Below are positions 26,860 through 35,941 of a DNA stretch of 64,000 nucleotides, one piece after another. The position numbers and the translations under genes were made by a program. Origin of the DNA: Eisenbergiella tayi (GTDB taxonomy: Bacteria; Bacillota; Clostridia; Lachnospirales; Lachnospiraceae); assembly GCF_001881565.1 (NCBI RefSeq), contig NZ_MPDJ01000001.1, forward strand, positions 1,503,234 to 1,567,233, written 5' to 3'. A model generated the notes under the pieces. It was not told the DNA's origin, searched no databases, and saw only the letters and a list, made by a program, of their open reading frames with translations. Within the stretch, counting starts at the first letter, position 1. Each line of letters begins with the position of its first letter.

Positions 26860-26896
26860 AAAAGTAACCGTGCCCTTAAAAAAAGAGTACGGTTAC
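26860..26896 (-). terminator. terminator after the lipoprotein gene
   Basis: Eight-bp stem GTAACCGT/ACGGTTAC (26864-26871 with 26889-26896), an A-rich loop, and TTTTC after the stem on the minus strand. Confidence 0.6.
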
Positions 26897-26928
26897 GTTA
26901 GCTTTCTTTATGTAATTAATAATTCTTC

Positions 26929-27567
26929 TTAGTAAGCGATCATATCCTGATCCAGAAGGCTGATGGCATCATCACTGAGTCCGTAATAGCCCTGTGCATC
27001 TTTTTCCACCTTAACAATGATGGACTTCTCTGCCTGATATCCCAGATTAGACATGTTATCGTTGATAACCTTTATAACCAGCTTAGCAAGGTCATCGTTC
27101 AGCACCTGATCATCGGTATAATCATCCGGATTGGCATTGGCTACAAAATCATCCACTGCTGTGCTGATAGCATCTTCGCTGTTCACAATAACATCGATAG
27201 GGCTGACAACAACCTCAACGTTGAAATCATCACCGTTCTTTACAGCATCCTTTACTTCAAACTTGGACTTGCTGTAAATCTGCTTATACATGTCTACGAT
27301 CTGCTGATATACATCATCAGATACACTGTCGAGGCCGTAATACTGCAGGAAAAAGTCTGCTTCTACGCCAATTCCCTGCTCGTATTCTTCCTTGGCCTCA
27401 TCTGCCGTTATGTCTACCAATTCCATATATCCCGTGGAATCTCCCAGATAAATATTGTTAAGTACGCCGTTCACGTACTTGCTGGCATCAAATCCACCTG
27501 CACATGCCGTAAGTGCCAGTGCGGTAACCATTGCCACAACTGCTGCTGCCATTCTTTTCATACGCAT
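26929..27567 (-). CDS. lipoprotein of unknown function
   Basis: 212 residues from the ATG at 27567, the first ATG after GGGAGGA; the frame continues to a TTG. The signal peptide ends in the lipobox LTACAGG. The mature protein is acidic and helical (FDASKYVNGVLNNIYLGDSTGYMELV, DEAKEEYEQGIGVEADFFLQYYGLD) and repeats ISTAVDDF-like acidic stretches. It resembles DUF5105-like clostridial lipoproteins in build, but I cannot assign it. A monocistronic unit: own promoter at 27613-27641 and own terminator. Confidence 0.75.
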   Translation of the reverse strand: MRMKRMAAAVVAMVTALALTACAGGFDASKYVNGVLNNIYLGDSTGYMELVDITADEAKEEYEQGIGVEADFFLQYYGLDSVSDDVYQQIVDMYKQIYSKSKFEVKDAVKNGDDFNVEVVVSPIDVIVNSEDAISTAVDDFVANANPDDYTDDQVLNDDLAKLVIKVINDNMSNLGYQAEKSIIVKVEKDAQGYYGLSDDAISLLDQDMIAY

Positions 27568-27612
27568 AATATCTTTATTTCCTCCCAAATGTGAAAATTC
27601 TGTGTCCTAATT

Positions 27613-27641
27613 ATATTACGCTCTAAACGGTCAGGTGTCAA
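27613..27641 (-). promoter_or_regulatory. sigma-A promoter of the lipoprotein gene
   Basis: On the minus strand TTGACA (27641-27636), 17-bp spacer, TAATAT (27618-27613), about 46 bp before the chosen start codon. Confidence 0.75.
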
Positions 27642-27675
27642 TGGAGTATATACTATTTAAGAAAAATTTAAACAA

Positions 27676-29286
27676 TTATTTCTTTGTATTATCGATTGCT
27701 TTCCCGGCAAGGTAACGGGAGACATTAAAACCGCGGAGTCCCATTCCCTCTGATTTTCTTTCCATACGGGAAAAATATTCCTCCATGGAATAGGATTTAT
27801 TTTTCAGGAATTCATAATTTTCCGGGGCTGCCAGTATGGGCGCCGCATCCGCTGACAGATGGCTCAGGTAATAGAAGTCCCTGTAGCTGTCCTCCGCCGG
27901 CTCTTCACTGACGGCGGTAAAATCCACAAACTGCATATTATACCTTGCGATCCAGTAATCCGGCTTCGCAAATGCCAGGAGGATGTAAAACACCGTGACT
28001 ATAGTAACACAGTATCGGAAAAGGCGGAAACCCGGCCTGAAAATTGTGACAATAATGCCGCCCAATACCAGAGCCGTAACCGCTAAGGCCCATAATACAA
28101 TAATACGAAGAAAAGTAAGCTGACAGATCTGAATATATAAAATCATCCGGTATGCGCTGGATGCCACCATAATATAGGTACAAAGGGAAATAACAGTGAG
28201 TATCCCCTTCAGCACCCTGCTTTCCCTGAAAAATCCCAGGCATACAAGCACTATGATCAGGTTTATGATACATACCGCGAGGAGTTGGAAAAAGCCCTGT
28301 CTGGCATAAGAGGAATAGGTATAGCCCTCCGGCAGTCTCATCTGTCCCATAAATAAGTAAACCACCTGGATGCTGCAGAAAATCAGATACATAACGGCGA
28401 GTACAGAGGTAAAGGTAATAGCCAGCACCGGCTCCTGATTCCTGTTTTCCCTGCATTCTTCCTTAATAACCCGGCTGTTTAGCATAGCCATGAAGCCGTA
28501 GGAAGCAAAGAAACCCAGCACAAGCATACAAAGAACCAGAAGAATGTTCCCTATATTGATATGACGGAAAAGGCGTACGAACAGATCCCGGAATACCGCG
28601 TCCGCGCTCACCAGAAGGGCGAGAATAAAAAGCCCGAGGGGGACTGCCACAAGAAGCCCCAATGCGACATAACGTCCCTTGCCATCCTTTTTTCCCTCCT
28701 GAATCCTTTTCTGCCTCCAGACAGCGCCGTCACTGAAAGGGCGTCCCACACAGGCAATCGTTTCCAGCAGACACTGACAGATGGAAAGCAGGTATTTGGA
28801 AAAATTCCACTGACTGTCATTTATATACTGGTGAAGCATCAGGCTCAGGGTAAGGAGAAAAATTCCTGTTTTTGTTATGAGCTGTATACTTACATTGTCT
28901 GTGAGAAACACGGATATGCCCAGCAGTATCATGCTCACAACGGTAAAGATACTGTCTTTTTTTAATGGAACCCCTGACTTTCTGGTACATAAGCCAAAAT
29001 AAGCAAGGGTTCCTGCGACGAAAAAAGGGTAGGTAATCCCAGAAGCATTTTTGTACAGACAGAACGTATAAAAAAGGGCATAAACCGCGCTGGCCCATCC
29101 GAAAAATGGAAAGGCTCCCCGCATAACCGCCGCTTTCCGGTCCGCCTCCAGCCTTCTTTCCTCCTCCTTTTTTCTTTCCTCCGCCCTTCTTCTTTCCTGC
29201 TCCGCCCACGCCGGATTATTCTCCGCCATATGACTGTTCTCCGCCGTATAATTCCCGTTTACCGAATCCATTCTGCCATAATCCAT
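27676..29286 (-). CDS. DUF4173/DUF4153-type polytopic membrane protein
   Basis: 536 residues. Residues about 20-50 form a charged coiled coil (WAEQERRRAEERKKEEERRLEADRK). Then about 12 transmembrane helices, with RLPEGYTYSSYARQGFFQLLAVCIINL late in the sequence, a motif I associate with DUF4173 proteins, and a soluble tail after CKPDYWIARYN-like sequence (AKPDYWIARYNMQF). The function is unknown; these proteins recur next to small XRE regulators and DUF2975 proteins, as here (12 bp after the XRE gene). RBS AGGAGG. Confidence 0.8.
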   Translation of the reverse strand: MDYGRMDSVNGNYTAENSHMAENNPAWAEQERRRAEERKKEEERRLEADRKAAVMRGAFPFFGWASAVYALFYTFCLYKNASGITYPFFVAGTLAYFGLCTRKSGVPLKKDSIFTVVSMILLGISVFLTDNVSIQLITKTGIFLLTLSLMLHQYINDSQWNFSKYLLSICQCLLETIACVGRPFSDGAVWRQKRIQEGKKDGKGRYVALGLLVAVPLGLFILALLVSADAVFRDLFVRLFRHINIGNILLVLCMLVLGFFASYGFMAMLNSRVIKEECRENRNQEPVLAITFTSVLAVMYLIFCSIQVVYLFMGQMRLPEGYTYSSYARQGFFQLLAVCIINLIIVLVCLGFFRESRVLKGILTVISLCTYIMVASSAYRMILYIQICQLTFLRIIVLWALAVTALVLGGIIVTIFRPGFRLFRYCVTIVTVFYILLAFAKPDYWIARYNMQFVDFTAVSEEPAEDSYRDFYYLSHLSADAAPILAAPENYEFLKNKSYSMEEYFSRMERKSEGMGLRGFNVSRYLAGKAIDNTKK

Positions 29287-29298
29287 GATATATACCTC

Positions 29299-29535
29299 CT
29301 ACAGGCTGTTGCTCCCACTGTCTTCTTCCTCATCCTCCACATACTGAAGGATATCACCGGGCTGACATTCCAGGGCTTTGCAAATTGCATTTAAGGTGGA
29401 AAGCCGGACCGCTTTTGCCTTGTTATTTTTCAGAATAGACAGATTGGCCAGTGTAATATCCACCTCTCCGGCCAGCTCCGTCAGTCCTTTTTTCCTTTTG
29501 GCCATCATTACATCCAGGTTAATAATTATGGACAT
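29299..29535 (-). CDS. small XRE-family HTH regulator
   Basis: A 78-residue Cro/CI-type HTH: MMAKRKKGLTELAGEVDITLANLSILKNNKAKAVRLSTLNAICKALECQPGDILQY, followed by an acidic tail. It is the YozG-like type with no sensor domain. RBS GGAGGTGG. It lies 10 bp after the DUF2975 gene and 12 bp before the DUF4173 gene, so it likely controls this operon. Confidence 0.93.
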   Translation of the reverse strand: MSIIINLDVMMAKRKKGLTELAGEVDITLANLSILKNNKAKAVRLSTLNAICKALECQPGDILQYVEDEEEDSGSNSL

Positions 29536-29545
29536 TTTCCACCTC

Positions 29546-29992
29546 CTATATTGTCAGGTCATTTTCAATCTTATAAGCCACAGCCCGATCGAATACCTGA
29601 CTCAGTACCTTGCTGAACAGCCCCGCAATCACAAAAACCAGGATGATGATCATCACCGCGGGTGTCAGATAAAGGAACAATCTGCCGGCCGTAACGAGGG
29701 CAATCAGAAAGCTGTAGGTCCCCATCCGGTTCAGGCTCTTCACATTGGCCTGGACAAAACAGTCATTTTCCAGAACGGTACGGAAAATCCGGCGCAGCTC
29801 ATACAGGATCAATTCGGCCAATATCCCGGAAATCCCAAACATAATAATCATATGGACATAATACTGGGCAAAATAGGAATTGATCTGCCCATAAATTTTA
29901 ACGGAAACCGGAAGCGTCAATGTCACCACTATCCCCGCGTAAAACATGACATCCAGCATTAATTTGGTAAAGCGTGTGAGCTTATTTCCCAT
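29546..29992 (-). CDS. DUF2975 membrane protein
   Basis: 148 residues from the ATG at 29992 (AGGAGG 12 nt upstream). The upstream ATG at 30016 overlaps the previous stop (ATGA) but lacks an RBS. Four transmembrane helices with the typical FRTVLENDCFVQANVKSLNRMG loop between helices 2 and 3, the DUF2975 signature. Function unknown; nearly always paired with a small XRE regulator, as here. Confidence 0.88.
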   Translation of the reverse strand: MGNKLTRFTKLMLDVMFYAGIVVTLTLPVSVKIYGQINSYFAQYYVHMIIMFGISGILAELILYELRRIFRTVLENDCFVQANVKSLNRMGTYSFLIALVTAGRLFLYLTPAVMIIILVFVIAGLFSKVLSQVFDRAVAYKIENDLTI

Positions 29993-30012
29993 AATTTCTT
30001 CTTTCCTCCTGC

Positions 30013-30456
30013 TCATAAAAAATATTCAACCACATACAGCTTTCTTTCCCCGCCTTCATAGAGAAGGTACATGACAGAACCGTCCTGCTTCCTGTAAATT
30101 TTTTTCCCTGTCACTTTTTCAAAATACGGGTACCAGTCTTTATCGGCGCCCAGACTGTCCAGTATTTCAATCACCCGCTCCTTTGAAGCTCCGGACAAAA
30201 GACTCCCGTCCTCCAGAACAGGCTGTTCCTTTCTTTCATCATACAGGAACACATGATAACGTTCCCCGTCTCCATGAAAGCTTTTTCCGCTGTCAATCTC
30301 GTACAGCTGTCTGCAGCCATAAGGCAGGTCTGTCTGCCAGTTGGCCCGTATTATCCTGAGATAGGAATTTCTTTCGCTAATCCGGTACGCCAGCAGCAGC
30401 CCTGCGGTTAAAGCCAGCATACCAAGAAGAAAAACCACTTTGCCTTTTGTCTTCAT
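30013..30456 (-). CDS. membrane-anchored protein of unknown function
   Basis: 147 residues from the ATG at 30456 (GGGAGA at about 8 nt). One N-terminal transmembrane helix (VVFLLGMLALTAGLLLAYRI), then a soluble domain with a repeated beta-strand pattern: GERYHVFLYDERKEQPVLEDG and GSVMYLLYEGGERKLYVVEYFL. No family recognised. Its stop overlaps the alternative start of the DUF2975 gene, placing it first in the four-gene operon. Confidence 0.7.
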   Translation of the reverse strand: MKTKGKVVFLLGMLALTAGLLLAYRISERNSYLRIIRANWQTDLPYGCRQLYEIDSGKSFHGDGERYHVFLYDERKEQPVLEDGSLLSGASKERVIEILDSLGADKDWYPYFEKVTGKKIYRKQDGSVMYLLYEGGERKLYVVEYFL

Positions 30457-30632
30457 TTTTTTATTTCTCCCGAAGCCTTTCATATGTGCCCCAGCGGCCC
30501 TGTGCCATGAAAGTGAGCATGCAAAACTGTTAATGCCTCTTTTCCATAAAATAGCATCATTCTCATTGAAAGTCAATATATTTTTATTGATTTACAATAA
30601 ATATTTATTATTTTACAATAGTGAGAGGGGGT

Positions 30633-30692
30633 GAGCGGGATTTTAAAGGTAAATAGCAGCCCGAGAGCGGGATTTTAAAAGCGGACAGCAGC
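30633..30692. repeat. two-copy 28-bp direct repeat
   Basis: Copy 1 is 30633-30660 and copy 2 is 30665-30692, period 32. Both share GAGCGGGATTTTAAA, a variable 7-base middle, and AGCAGC. It sits upstream of the four-gene DUF2975 operon and downstream of the ketopantoate reductase terminator. No gene is visible in 30457-30842 apart from this repeat and the terminator. Confidence 0.7.
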
Positions 30693-30731
30693 ATACAATC
30701 CTGTTCTCCGGTTCATATATGTAAAAGCACT

Positions 30732-30793
30732 AAAAAGGCAGGACGGAAAAATAACGTGACTTCTTCCTGTCACGAAATTTTTCCCGTCCTGCC
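30732..30793 (-). terminator. terminator of the ketopantoate reductase gene
   Basis: Ten-bp stem GGCAGGACGG/CCGTCCTGCC (30737-30746 with 30784-30793) with an inner CGTGAC/GTCACG stem, and five T on the minus strand. Confidence 0.8.
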
Positions 30794-30842
30794 TCAAACA
30801 TACTCTTTTTAGTATTTACCGGATGTTCCCCCCATCCCTCCC

Positions 30843-31778
30843 TTAAAACAAACCTTCGTTTTTCTCCTCCAGCACGCAGATACCATGGTAAAGCAGCTCA
30901 TTCACCGGTGTGGCAACTCCCAGTCTGTTTCCGTACTCCATTACCGTTCCCGCAAACATGGCAATCTCCGTCTTCTTCCCCGCTTCCAGATCCTGCAGTG
31001 TGGACGGCTTATTCAGGAAAGGGAGCCCGCGCAGGGTTTCCTCCTGCTTTTCCATATCCTCTTCACTCAAATCAATTCCCTGTTTTACGGCAATCTGCAT
31101 CACTTCCCGCATAGCCTGCTTTCGTATGGCATTGGCGTGGCTGCTTCTCTGAAAGGCTCCGAACGGAATTCCCAGAAGGGCGCAGGTCAGATTTTCTCCC
31201 ACATTGCACATGAACTTAAACCAGATGCCCTTTATCATATCCGGATCGATAATTCCGGTAATTCCACATCTGTCAAAAACCTCCTTTACGGCCATAACAC
31301 GTTCCGAATAATGGCCTTCCCGGTTCTCTTTTTCTCCGAAATGAATGCTTCCCAGCGCAGGATCATAATTCGTGCAGCCATCCTTCATCACTATGGAAAC
31401 CCTCATATAGGAATAAAGCACATGAGCTTCGCCATATGCATCAATCACCTTCTTCTCACTGTCAACCCCGTTTAGCACCGAAAGAATAACCGTCTTTTCA
31501 CCAACAAAGCCTCTGATATCCTTTACCGCCTGATCCAGGCCATAGCCCTTTACCGCGATAATCACCAGATCGGCGGGCTCTCCGGCCTGTTCCGGATCGG
31601 CAACAGGAAAATGATAATTTACGCCGTTAATGGACACCCCCTGTTCCATAAGCCTCTTCTTCCGCTCACCCCCGGCAATAACCCTGAAGTTTTCGCCGTA
31701 TTCCTCATAAAGCCGGGGCGCAAAATAAGCTCCCATAGCGCCAAGCCCAATTAACGCCGCCGATTTCATTTTTTCCAT
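30843..31778 (-). CDS. 2-dehydropantoate 2-reductase family (ApbA/PanE) oxidoreductase
   Basis: 311 residues. N-terminal Rossmann fold with GLGAMGAYFAPRL, then DLVIIAVKGYGLDQAV and the catalytic-region Lys in IKGIWFKFMCNVGENLTCALLGIPFG, and a helical C-domain with the RGLPFLNKPSTLQDLEAGKKTEIAMFAG motif. This is the NADPH-dependent ketopantoate reductase family of pantothenate synthesis. No panB/panC is nearby and the family has other 2-keto acid members, so the exact substrate is open. RBS AGGAGG at 8 nt; monocistronic. Confidence 0.88.
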   Translation of the reverse strand: MEKMKSAALIGLGAMGAYFAPRLYEEYGENFRVIAGGERKKRLMEQGVSINGVNYHFPVADPEQAGEPADLVIIAVKGYGLDQAVKDIRGFVGEKTVILSVLNGVDSEKKVIDAYGEAHVLYSYMRVSIVMKDGCTNYDPALGSIHFGEKENREGHYSERVMAVKEVFDRCGITGIIDPDMIKGIWFKFMCNVGENLTCALLGIPFGAFQRSSHANAIRKQAMREVMQIAVKQGIDLSEEDMEKQEETLRGLPFLNKPSTLQDLEAGKKTEIAMFAGTVMEYGNRLGVATPVNELLYHGICVLEEKNEGLF

Positions 31779-31997
31779 ATACCTTTCCTCCTGAAGAACT
31801 TAAATCATTTCTTCCTTTTCCTATCAGTTTAATTCGTATCCGGTTCCCTGTCAATTTCCGAAAACAGCCTCTGGTTTTTTCTTCCGCACAGCAATAAAAT
31901 ACATCAATTTGACTAAGATAATACATTTTTTTCCGGCCTTCCTTATTGTAATATCAGGCTGAGGGTAGTACTTGGGAAGGCCGCGCAGGACGCGGAA

Positions 31998-33416
31998 ATG
32001 GGGTATTTTATGAGCAAAATTATGCTTGATTTCACCTGGCTGCTGGGGCGGCTGCGCAGGATTTATTTTATGGCCCTTCCCGAAAATGAAGGGGACTATG
32101 AAAAAAGCCGGAAAAACTTCATTGCGGGTGATTCCGCCAATCAGACGATTGCCCAGCTGGCAGGCGGAACCTTTCTGGTTTCCTTAATGCTGTCCGTACA
32201 TATTCCTGATGCGTCCATCGGTGTTATCACATCCATGGGAAGCTTGGCTGCCCTGTTTCAGCTCTTTACCATGCAGCCGATTAATAAACTGAAAAAAAGA
32301 AAGCTTTTTGTCTGTATCACCGTACTGCAGAAGCTGTTCTTTTCTTTGATCTTTTTTGTCCCCCTGCTTCCGCTGCCGTTTCATATTCAGCAGTTCCTTA
32401 TCGTTGCAGGGTATTTTCTTGCCCAGGCCTGGTCTCAAATCGGGACTCCCGCCACACAGGACTGGATAGCGAGCCTTGTCCCCATGGAACTGAGGGGAAG
32501 CTATTTCTCCAAAAAAGACGCTGTGGCCGTATTTGTCACAGTTACTGTTATGCTGGGCGCCGGCGTGATTATGGACAGTACTGCCGGAGAACGCCAGCAT
32601 ATAGGCTTTCTCCTGAACGGGATGCTGATTTTCATCCTTGTCCTCATTAATTTCTGCGCCTTCAGCCGTATGAAAGAGCCCCGTTACGCCATACTGAATG
32701 CCGCCGGGCAGGAGCTTCACGGCAACCTGGCAAAAAAGTATATGGAAAACCAGGCAAAAAAACAAAAGGGCGTATTGAAGGCAGAAATAAAAGAAGCCTT
32801 CCGGAATTCTGATTTCCGCAAAGCTTTTTTTACCAACCTGTTATGGCTCACCGCTTTTTATACATCCTCTCCCTTTAATACCAGCTACCAGATTAAAGAA
32901 CTGAACCTTCCCTTCACATTTATCATGCTGGTTGGTTTTTTCGGAAATTTGGTCCGGATCGTCATCACTCCTGTTGTGGGACGGATGGGGGATCGTTTTG
33001 GCATGGCTTATATGTATAAATATTCCCTGATCGGCATCCTGCTGAATTTTGCCTTTATGGCTGTTTCCGTTCCCTCCAACGCCTATCCCATGACCATTGC
33101 CGCCACCATTTTTTCGGCGGTGGGCTGGAGCTTTGCCGGTATCGGACTGTTCGGCATCCAGCTGGAGCTTCTGAACGAAGAAAAAAGGACTCTGCAGCTT
33201 TCCATCCTCTCCTCCATTGGAGGCGTTTATGGGTTTCTGGTGTCTTTTGTGGCCGGCAGATTTCTTTCTTTTCTTCAGCAGGCTGGCTGGAGTATCGGAG
33301 GAAAGACCCTGTATGCCCAGCAGGTTACAAACAGCCTGGGTGTCGTCTTTCTGATCGCCCTGATTTTATATGTCAAATTCATCGTACAAAAAAGAGAACA
33401 GGAGCTGCGGCGTTAA
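31998..33416 (+). CDS. MFS transporter
   Basis: 472 residues (or 468 from the second ATG at 32010). Twelve hydrophobic segments. The N-terminal cytoplasmic segment includes NFIAGDSANQTIAQLAGGTFLVSLML, and the loop motif PVVGRMGDRFGMAYMYKYSL corresponds to the MFS G-x3-D-R/K-x-G signature in the second half. An unusual non-hydrophobic stretch (about 225-260, LAKKYMENQAKKQKGVL) separates the halves. Substrate unknown. Downstream hairpin 33434-33451. Confidence 0.85.
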   Translation: MGYFMSKIMLDFTWLLGRLRRIYFMALPENEGDYEKSRKNFIAGDSANQTIAQLAGGTFLVSLMLSVHIPDASIGVITSMGSLAALFQLFTMQPINKLKKRKLFVCITVLQKLFFSLIFFVPLLPLPFHIQQFLIVAGYFLAQAWSQIGTPATQDWIASLVPMELRGSYFSKKDAVAVFVTVTVMLGAGVIMDSTAGERQHIGFLLNGMLIFILVLINFCAFSRMKEPRYAILNAAGQELHGNLAKKYMENQAKKQKGVLKAEIKEAFRNSDFRKAFFTNLLWLTAFYTSSPFNTSYQIKELNLPFTFIMLVGFFGNLVRIVITPVVGRMGDRFGMAYMYKYSLIGILLNFAFMAVSVPSNAYPMTIAATIFSAVGWSFAGIGLFGIQLELLNEEKRTLQLSILSSIGGVYGFLVSFVAGRFLSFLQQAGWSIGGKTLYAQQVTNSLGVVFLIALILYVKFIVQKREQELRR

Positions 33417-33433
33417 TAGGCAGCTTTCCGGCA

Positions 33434-33476
33434 GGGCAGTCTGTACTGCCCTCAGCTTTGTTCTCTTCTTGTTTTA
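33434..33476 (+). terminator. hairpin after the MFS gene
   Basis: Seven-bp stem GGGCAGT/ACTGCCC with a four-base loop (33434-33451), followed by a T-rich tract (CTTTGTTCTCTTCTTGTTTT). It lies between the convergent MFS and phoU genes. Confidence 0.5.
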
Positions 33477-34136
33477 CATGAGACGGATGTCCTTGATGGA
33501 TCCGCTTTCCTGGAAAATTTCCCATTCCGCAATATTAACCGCATGATCCCCGATTCGTTCCAGATATTTGGCTATCATCAGCACATCCACACAGGCGTCG
33601 ATATTGTCTACGCCTTCCTGAAGCATGTAAACCAGATCGTCCTTAACCTTGGCAAAAAGGGAATCCACTACGTCATCATGGCGTATTACCTCGTTTGCCG
33701 CATCACTGTTTCGGGTTACAAAGGCATGGACCGCATCATGGACGATTTCCTTCGACACCTGAAGCATACCGGTTATATGCCTGGAATAAGCATCCAGATC
33801 ACATCCCTTCAGCCGCAGAAGAAGTTCGGCAATATCCGCAGTCTGATCTCCGATACGCTCAATATCCGTTACCACCTTCAGGGCAGCCGATATCATACGC
33901 AGATCCCCTGCAATAGGCTGCTGCCGGGTTATCAGGGAAAGGCATTTTGATTCAATGCTTCTTTCCATGTCATTGATCACCCGATCCCCCCGGATAATCT
34001 GCATCTCCAGATCCTCATCCTTACTGTCCACAGCCGTCAGCAGCATATCAAAAGAAGCCTCAACGGCTTCCCCCATTTCAGCCACGCTTTTGCGCAGGCT
34101 GTTTAACTCCTCCAGATAAATGGTTCGTACTGTCAT
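33474..34136 (-). CDS. phoU: phosphate signalling protein PhoU
   Basis: A 220-residue all-helical protein with the two PhoU three-helix repeats: EMQIIRGDRVINDMERSIESKCLSLITRQQPIAGDLRMISAALKVVTDIERIGDQTADIAELL, and the second copy ending ARYLERIGDHAVNIAEW-like (AKYLERIGDHAVNIAEW). Both E-x2-x-D/ERIGD metal-site motifs are present. It signals phosphate status from the Pst transporter to the sensor kinase. Last gene of pstSCAB-phoU. Confidence 0.96.
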   Translation of the reverse strand: MTVRTIYLEELNSLRKSVAEMGEAVEASFDMLLTAVDSKDEDLEMQIIRGDRVINDMERSIESKCLSLITRQQPIAGDLRMISAALKVVTDIERIGDQTADIAELLLRLKGCDLDAYSRHITGMLQVSKEIVHDAVHAFVTRNSDAANEVIRHDDVVDSLFAKVKDDLVYMLQEGVDNIDACVDVLMIAKYLERIGDHAVNIAEWEIFQESGSIKDIRLM

Positions 34137-34190
34137 AATCCTGCTCCTCGCATTTCCTTATTAGCCAATTATATATCGTTTCACCTGCAA

Positions 34191-34949
34191 TCATCCAAAA
34201 CGGCCTGTAATATAATCCTCTGTCCTCTTGTCCTTTGGCCTTGAAAAAATATTTCCGGTCAAATCCTTTTCCACAACCTCACCCACCAGGAAAAATGCGG
34301 TTTCATCGGAAACCCTGGCCGCCTGCTGCATGTTATGGGTTACTACCACAACCGTATATTTTTTCTTAAGGTCTTCCATCAGATCCTCTATCTTTAATGT
34401 GGAGATCGGATCCAACGCCGACGTCGGTTCATCCATTAAAAGCACCTCCGGCTGTACGGCAAGAGCTCTTGCGATACACAGTCTCTGCTGCTGACCGCCG
34501 GAAAGTCCCAGCGCGGATTTCTTCAGCCGATCCTTCACCTCATCAAAAATAGCCGCGCCCTTCAGGCTTTCCTCCACAATTTCATCCAACTGTGATTTAT
34601 TTTTTATTCCATGGATCCTGGGGCCATAGGCAATATTATCATAAATACTCATGGGAAACGGATTCGGCTGCTGGAATACCATACCCACCTTTTTACGAAG
34701 CAGTGTGGTATCCACCTTTTCATCATATATATTTTCACCGTCCAGCGTGACTTCCCCGTTTATTTTCACTCCGTCCACCAGATCGTTCATGCGGTTCAGG
34801 GTCTTCAGAAAAGTGGATTTCCCGCAGCCGGAGGGACCGATAAAAGCGGTAATGGCATTCGGGCTGATATCCATATCCACATCCTTCAGCGCATGGTTCG
34901 TACCATAATATAAATTCAATTTTCTTGTACTGATTTTTGCGTTTTCCAT
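34191..34949 (-). CDS. pstB: phosphate ABC transporter ATPase
   Basis: 252 residues from the ATG at 34949 ([11 protein letters not shown]); AGGAG precedes it by 5 nt, and the frame continues upstream without RBS. Walker [10 protein letters not shown], signature [16 protein letters not shown], Walker [13 protein letters not shown], switch [10 protein letters not shown]. The [20 protein letters not shown]-loop region is typical of PstB. Gap of 54 bp to phoU. Confidence 0.97.
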   Translation of the reverse strand: MENAKISTRKLNLYYGTNHALKDVDMDISPNAITAFIGPSGCGKSTFLKTLNRMNDLVDGVKINGEVTLDGENIYDEKVDTTLLRKKVGMVFQQPNPFPMSIYDNIAYGPRIHGIKNKSQLDEIVEESLKGAAIFDEVKDRLKKSALGLSGGQQQRLCIARALAVQPEVLLMDEPTSALDPISTLKIEDLMEDLKKKYTVVVVTHNMQQAARVSDETAFFLVGEVVEKDLTGNIFSRPKDKRTEDYITGRFG

Positions 34950-35020
34950 CATTGCTCCTGTCTGCCCGCTTTGCCGGGCATATGAGTTACGTGTGTATCC
35001 ATCAGGGAATTCCACCCTTA

Positions 35021-35893
35021 CTATTCTCTCGTCTCCACATTAAACTTTCCGGACAAATACTTGGTCAGCATATTGATGCCAAGCACGAGAACAAGGAGTA
35101 CCACGGCAATGCCGAAGGCCTCTCCGTACTGCGCTTTGGACATACACAGATACAGCTGTATCGTCAGAGTCCCGCCGGATTCCAGGATTTTATGCAGGAA
35201 TCCCATGCCGCTCTTAGGAAGCAGATAGCCGCTTCCGGCAGTAAACAGAAGGGCGGCAGACTCTCCCACTATCCTTCCCACAGCCAGAATGATACCTGTA
35301 ATAATACCGGGCATGGCGGAAGGCAGAAGAATGGTACGTATCATATACCATTTGGTAGCGCCCATTCCCAACGCACCGCTACGGTAGCTTTCAGGCACGG
35401 TTTTCAATGCCTCCTGGGTATTCCGGGTGATCAGGGGCAGCACCATCAGTGTGAGTGTAAGTGCACCGGTCAAAATAGAATATCCAAAACCCAGGGTCGT
35501 TCCGAAAAATACCATACCGAAAAGGCCGAAAATAATAGAAGGGATTCCGGAAAGAATTTCTGTGGTAAATTCAATCGTACTCACTATTTTTCCCGGTTTG
35601 GCATATTCATTCAGATAGATCGCGGATCCTACGCCAACAGGCGTGGCGATCAGCAGGGTAATAATAACAATATATAAGGTATTCAGCAGATTTCCCGCAA
35701 TACCGAAGGTTCCTTTAATCGTGCTGGGCACCGTTGTCAGGAACTGCCAGCTGATGCTGGATACCCCTTTTACAAAGGTATAGCACACAATTCCAGCCAG
35801 CAATAATATGGACAGAGATGCCGCCGCATAAATCAGTGCTGTTATAATATAGTCAGATATCCTGACTCTTTTTATCAATATACTTTGATCCAT
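35021..35893 (-). CDS. pstA: phosphate ABC transporter permease PstA
   Basis: 290 residues, six transmembrane helices. The permease loop [40 protein letters not shown] is the PstA EAA motif, followed by [15 protein letters not shown]. It lies 48 bp after pstC and 71 bp before pstB. Confidence 0.96.
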   Translation of the reverse strand: MDQSILIKRVRISDYIITALIYAAASLSILLLAGIVCYTFVKGVSSISWQFLTTVPSTIKGTFGIAGNLLNTLYIVIITLLIATPVGVGSAIYLNEYAKPGKIVSTIEFTTEILSGIPSIIFGLFGMVFFGTTLGFGYSILTGALTLTLMVLPLITRNTQEALKTVPESYRSGALGMGATKWYMIRTILLPSAMPGIITGIILAVGRIVGESAALLFTAGSGYLLPKSGMGFLHKILESGGTLTIQLYLCMSKAQYGEAFGIAVVLLVLVLGINMLTKYLSGKFNVETRE

Positions 35894-35941
35894 TCTTATT
35901 CCTCCGTGCCGCAGGCGGCATATTCCGGATAACCGGTTATT

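Noticed and set aside
29378..29962. Plus-strand frame over the XRE/DUF2975 genes
   Set aside because: Antisense shadow of two recognised genes with good RBS.
34937..35677. Plus-strand 246-codon frame over pstA
   Set aside because: Antisense to pstA; His/Gln-rich composition typical of a shadow frame.
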